Part shown: positions 62,962 to 64,000 of the stretch, piece by piece
Position numbering within the stretch: position 1 is the first letter of the stretch
How the letters are laid out: every line of letters starts with the position of its first letter
Source of the DNA: Ditylenchus dipsaci
Taxonomy: Eukaryota > Nematoda > Chromadorea > Rhabditida > Anguinidae
Length of the DNA stretch: 64,000 nt
Assembly (NCBI GenBank): GCA_004194705.1
Contig: SADC01001188.1
Span: forward strand, 1-64,000
Reading direction: 5' to 3'
Position numbers and translations under genes: made by a program
Notes under the pieces: generated by a model
What the model was told of the DNA's origin: nothing
Seen by the model: only the letters and a program-made list of their open reading frames with translations
Database searches by the model: none

Positions 62962-63676
62962 TTAGCCTGGTTGACCGGCACAATTTTTCCATTAAAGATC
63001 TTCATTTTTCTTCCATCTTTGTTGAGTAGCCGACATTCTTGACGCAATTCGAATTCTGCTTTCCTTTGTTCTGGAGTCAGCGAAGGACGGAAATATAGGC
63101 CATGATATTGTTGCTGGTCACGGAGAACTTTTTGTCCTCGAATTGTAGCATGTGCAAATACAGAAGCAGGAAAAACTAACTTCAGCAGTCTGGACTTAGA
63201 TGGGTCATATTTTCCAAGACGGTAGACACGGGGCAATGCTTCAACACCAATTTCTCCCATGATCTCGGCAATAGTTTCAGAGTCAGCCTTAAAACGAGCA
63301 ATAGCACTATCATCTTTGAATTCCGGCAATCCACTGACAACAACAGATCGGCGGCGCTCAATTTCTTCAGATGACAAAGTATTATTGTCCACTTGGTGGC
63401 TGTGTCCATAGAGTTGCTGGTTAATAGAATCAAGCTGCTTAGTGATGGTGTTGAGAATGGATTGTTGTTGTAGAATAATAGTTGTCAAGTGTTGAGAAGA
63501 ACATTGTTAGGGTCAATGGAATTTTGGAGGTTAGAAATAAGGGAATTAATTTGGGTTAAATCGTGGGGTGGAGGATCGGAAGCATTAGTTTTGGGGTGAG
63601 CTCCATATTTCACTGGAGGCTTAATCAGTCTCCCAGACTTTGTTTGGAAAAAATTCAAAGATTGATCTTTGCTCAT
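62949..63676 (-). CDS. LINE ORF1, RNA-binding (RRM-like) protein
   Basis: Two frames join. 63676-63485 starts at ATG (MSKDQSLNFFQTKSGRLIKP) and stops at TGA. An overlapping frame one base back (open from about 63500) continues to 62949 with a coiled-coil-like part (ILQQQSILNTITKQLDSINQ) and then EEIERRRSVVVSGLPEF, IMGEIGVEALPRVYRLGKYD and SRLLKLVFP. That is the pattern of RRM-like ORF1 proteins of nematode and other CR1/RTE-type LINEs (R-R-SVVV-GLPE, then R-GKY---R-R-L-V-F). The product binds element RNA. The break at 63487 is probably a one-base mutation or error. The stop TAA is at 62949-62951, immediately after a GGGAAAC heptamer. Confidence 0.7.
62952..62958 (-). promoter_or_regulatory. 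Putative -1 ribosomal frameshift site GGGAAAC
   Basis: On the minus strand the heptamer G GGA AAC is in the zero frame of ORF1 and is directly followed by its stop TAA. Slipping by -1 gives GGG AAA and then CTA AAT TGG, the ORF2 frame. This matches the X XXY YYZ rule for -1 frameshifting in exact phase. Confidence 0.6.
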
Positions 63677-63841
63677 TTAGAAAGGAAGAAATATTTTAAT
63701 AGGAGGAAAATGAATAGGCAGCCTCACCCTCTCCGGTGAGAAGAAAAGAATGAAAAAAAATGTGCGTCTTCTCTTTACCCATTGCTTTATGCGAAAAGAA
63801 TGCAGATAGCTTTTCTAACCTTTAGGAATCTAATTCGATTC

Positions 63842-64000
63842 GAGCTAAAAATATCCCCTGAAAAGTGCCAAGTTTTACACCTTGGCAAAAAGAACCCTCA
63901 CCATATATATTATCTGAATGCCAATCAAATAGCTCCTGTTAAAAATTCAATTAAAGATTTGGGTATAGTTCTTACCCCAAACTTAAAATGGAATGCCCAC
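63842..64000 (+). mobile_element. Second LINE copy, 5'-truncated, opposite strand
   Basis: Starts abruptly in ORF2 at ELKISPEKCQVLHLGKKN and runs to the window edge through IKDLGIVLTPNLKWNAH. Against the minus-strand copy (60720-60880) I see one base difference, with no amino-acid change. Truncated at its 5' end, as usual for LINEs. Confidence 0.88.

Larger units (their letters stand above)
60082..63836 (-). mobile_element. CR1-like LINE retrotransposon, near full length
   Basis: A two-frame non-LTR element. The 3' end on the minus strand finishes with AATAAATAAAATAAATC-type repeats abutting a hairpin repeat. ORF1 and ORF2 are largely intact. About 160 bases of 5' sequence (63677-63836) precede ORF1. 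No flank duplication could be established because the 5' junction meets another LINE copy. Confidence 0.85.

Noticed and set aside
60082..64000. Twin-priming (5' inversion) of a single LINE insertion
   Set aside because: The minus-strand copy is complete and overlaps in content with the plus-strand fragment, so these are two insertions.
1..64000. CRISPR array or bacterial operon
   Set aside because: The tandem arrays have no regular unique spacers, and the genes are spliced and eukaryotic.

Overview
The window looks like AT-rich DNA from an invertebrate, most likely a nematode or a close relative. The clues are many introns of about 46-50 bases ending in TTTTCAG, small signal-peptide genes split into short exons, an SLO-2 type potassium channel, and a pepsin-like protease most similar (from memory of the families) to worm forms. 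The species is an inference. Several otherwise conserved exons carry one-base frame slips, some at homopolymers, so residual sequencing error or pseudogenisation must be kept in mind.

Layout. 1-780 is a frame-broken coding fragment. 3519-11676 (+) is a pepsin-family (A1) homologue without recognisable catalytic DTG motifs; its large introns are filled with foldback and hAT-type elements, one of which (9069-10819) itself carries spliced coding sequence. 16003-20904 (+) is a multi-exon secreted protein of unknown family. 22470-24310 holds two head-to-head genes for leucine-rich, cysteine-free secreted proteins. 28733-29918 is a pogo/Tigger-like transposon remnant. 30259-46893 (+) is the main host gene, an SLO-2/KCNT-like sodium/calcium-modulated potassium channel with about 22 exons. 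A second copy of the head-to-head secreted-protein pair (40660-42530) sits inside one of its introns, with a Merlin-like transposon (43856-44395) nearby. 47000-56950 is mostly transposons: MITEs, foldback elements, a PIF/Harbinger remnant, and a TIR element (50236-52376) enclosing a spliced Ulp1/SENP-type SUMO protease sequence with its catalytic residues. 57203-57511 is a small intronless secreted-protein gene, and 59124-59284 is the last exon of a cysteine-rich peptide gene. 60082-63836 (-) is a near-complete CR1-like LINE, and a 5'-truncated copy of almost identical sequence begins head-to-head at 63842.

The genes do not form one pathway. The coherent story is host genes with small introns being expanded by waves of cut-and-paste elements. 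Target-site duplications let many elements be bounded to the base: nine of the twelve clearest have 8-base duplications, the others TA, TAA or 9 bases. The most interesting points are the duplicated divergent gene pair whose shared promoter is inverted relative to its outer flanks, the GGGAAAC slippery site joining the two LINE reading frames, the TIR elements carrying spliced gene sequence, and palindromic repeats that carry a good splice-donor consensus on both strands.
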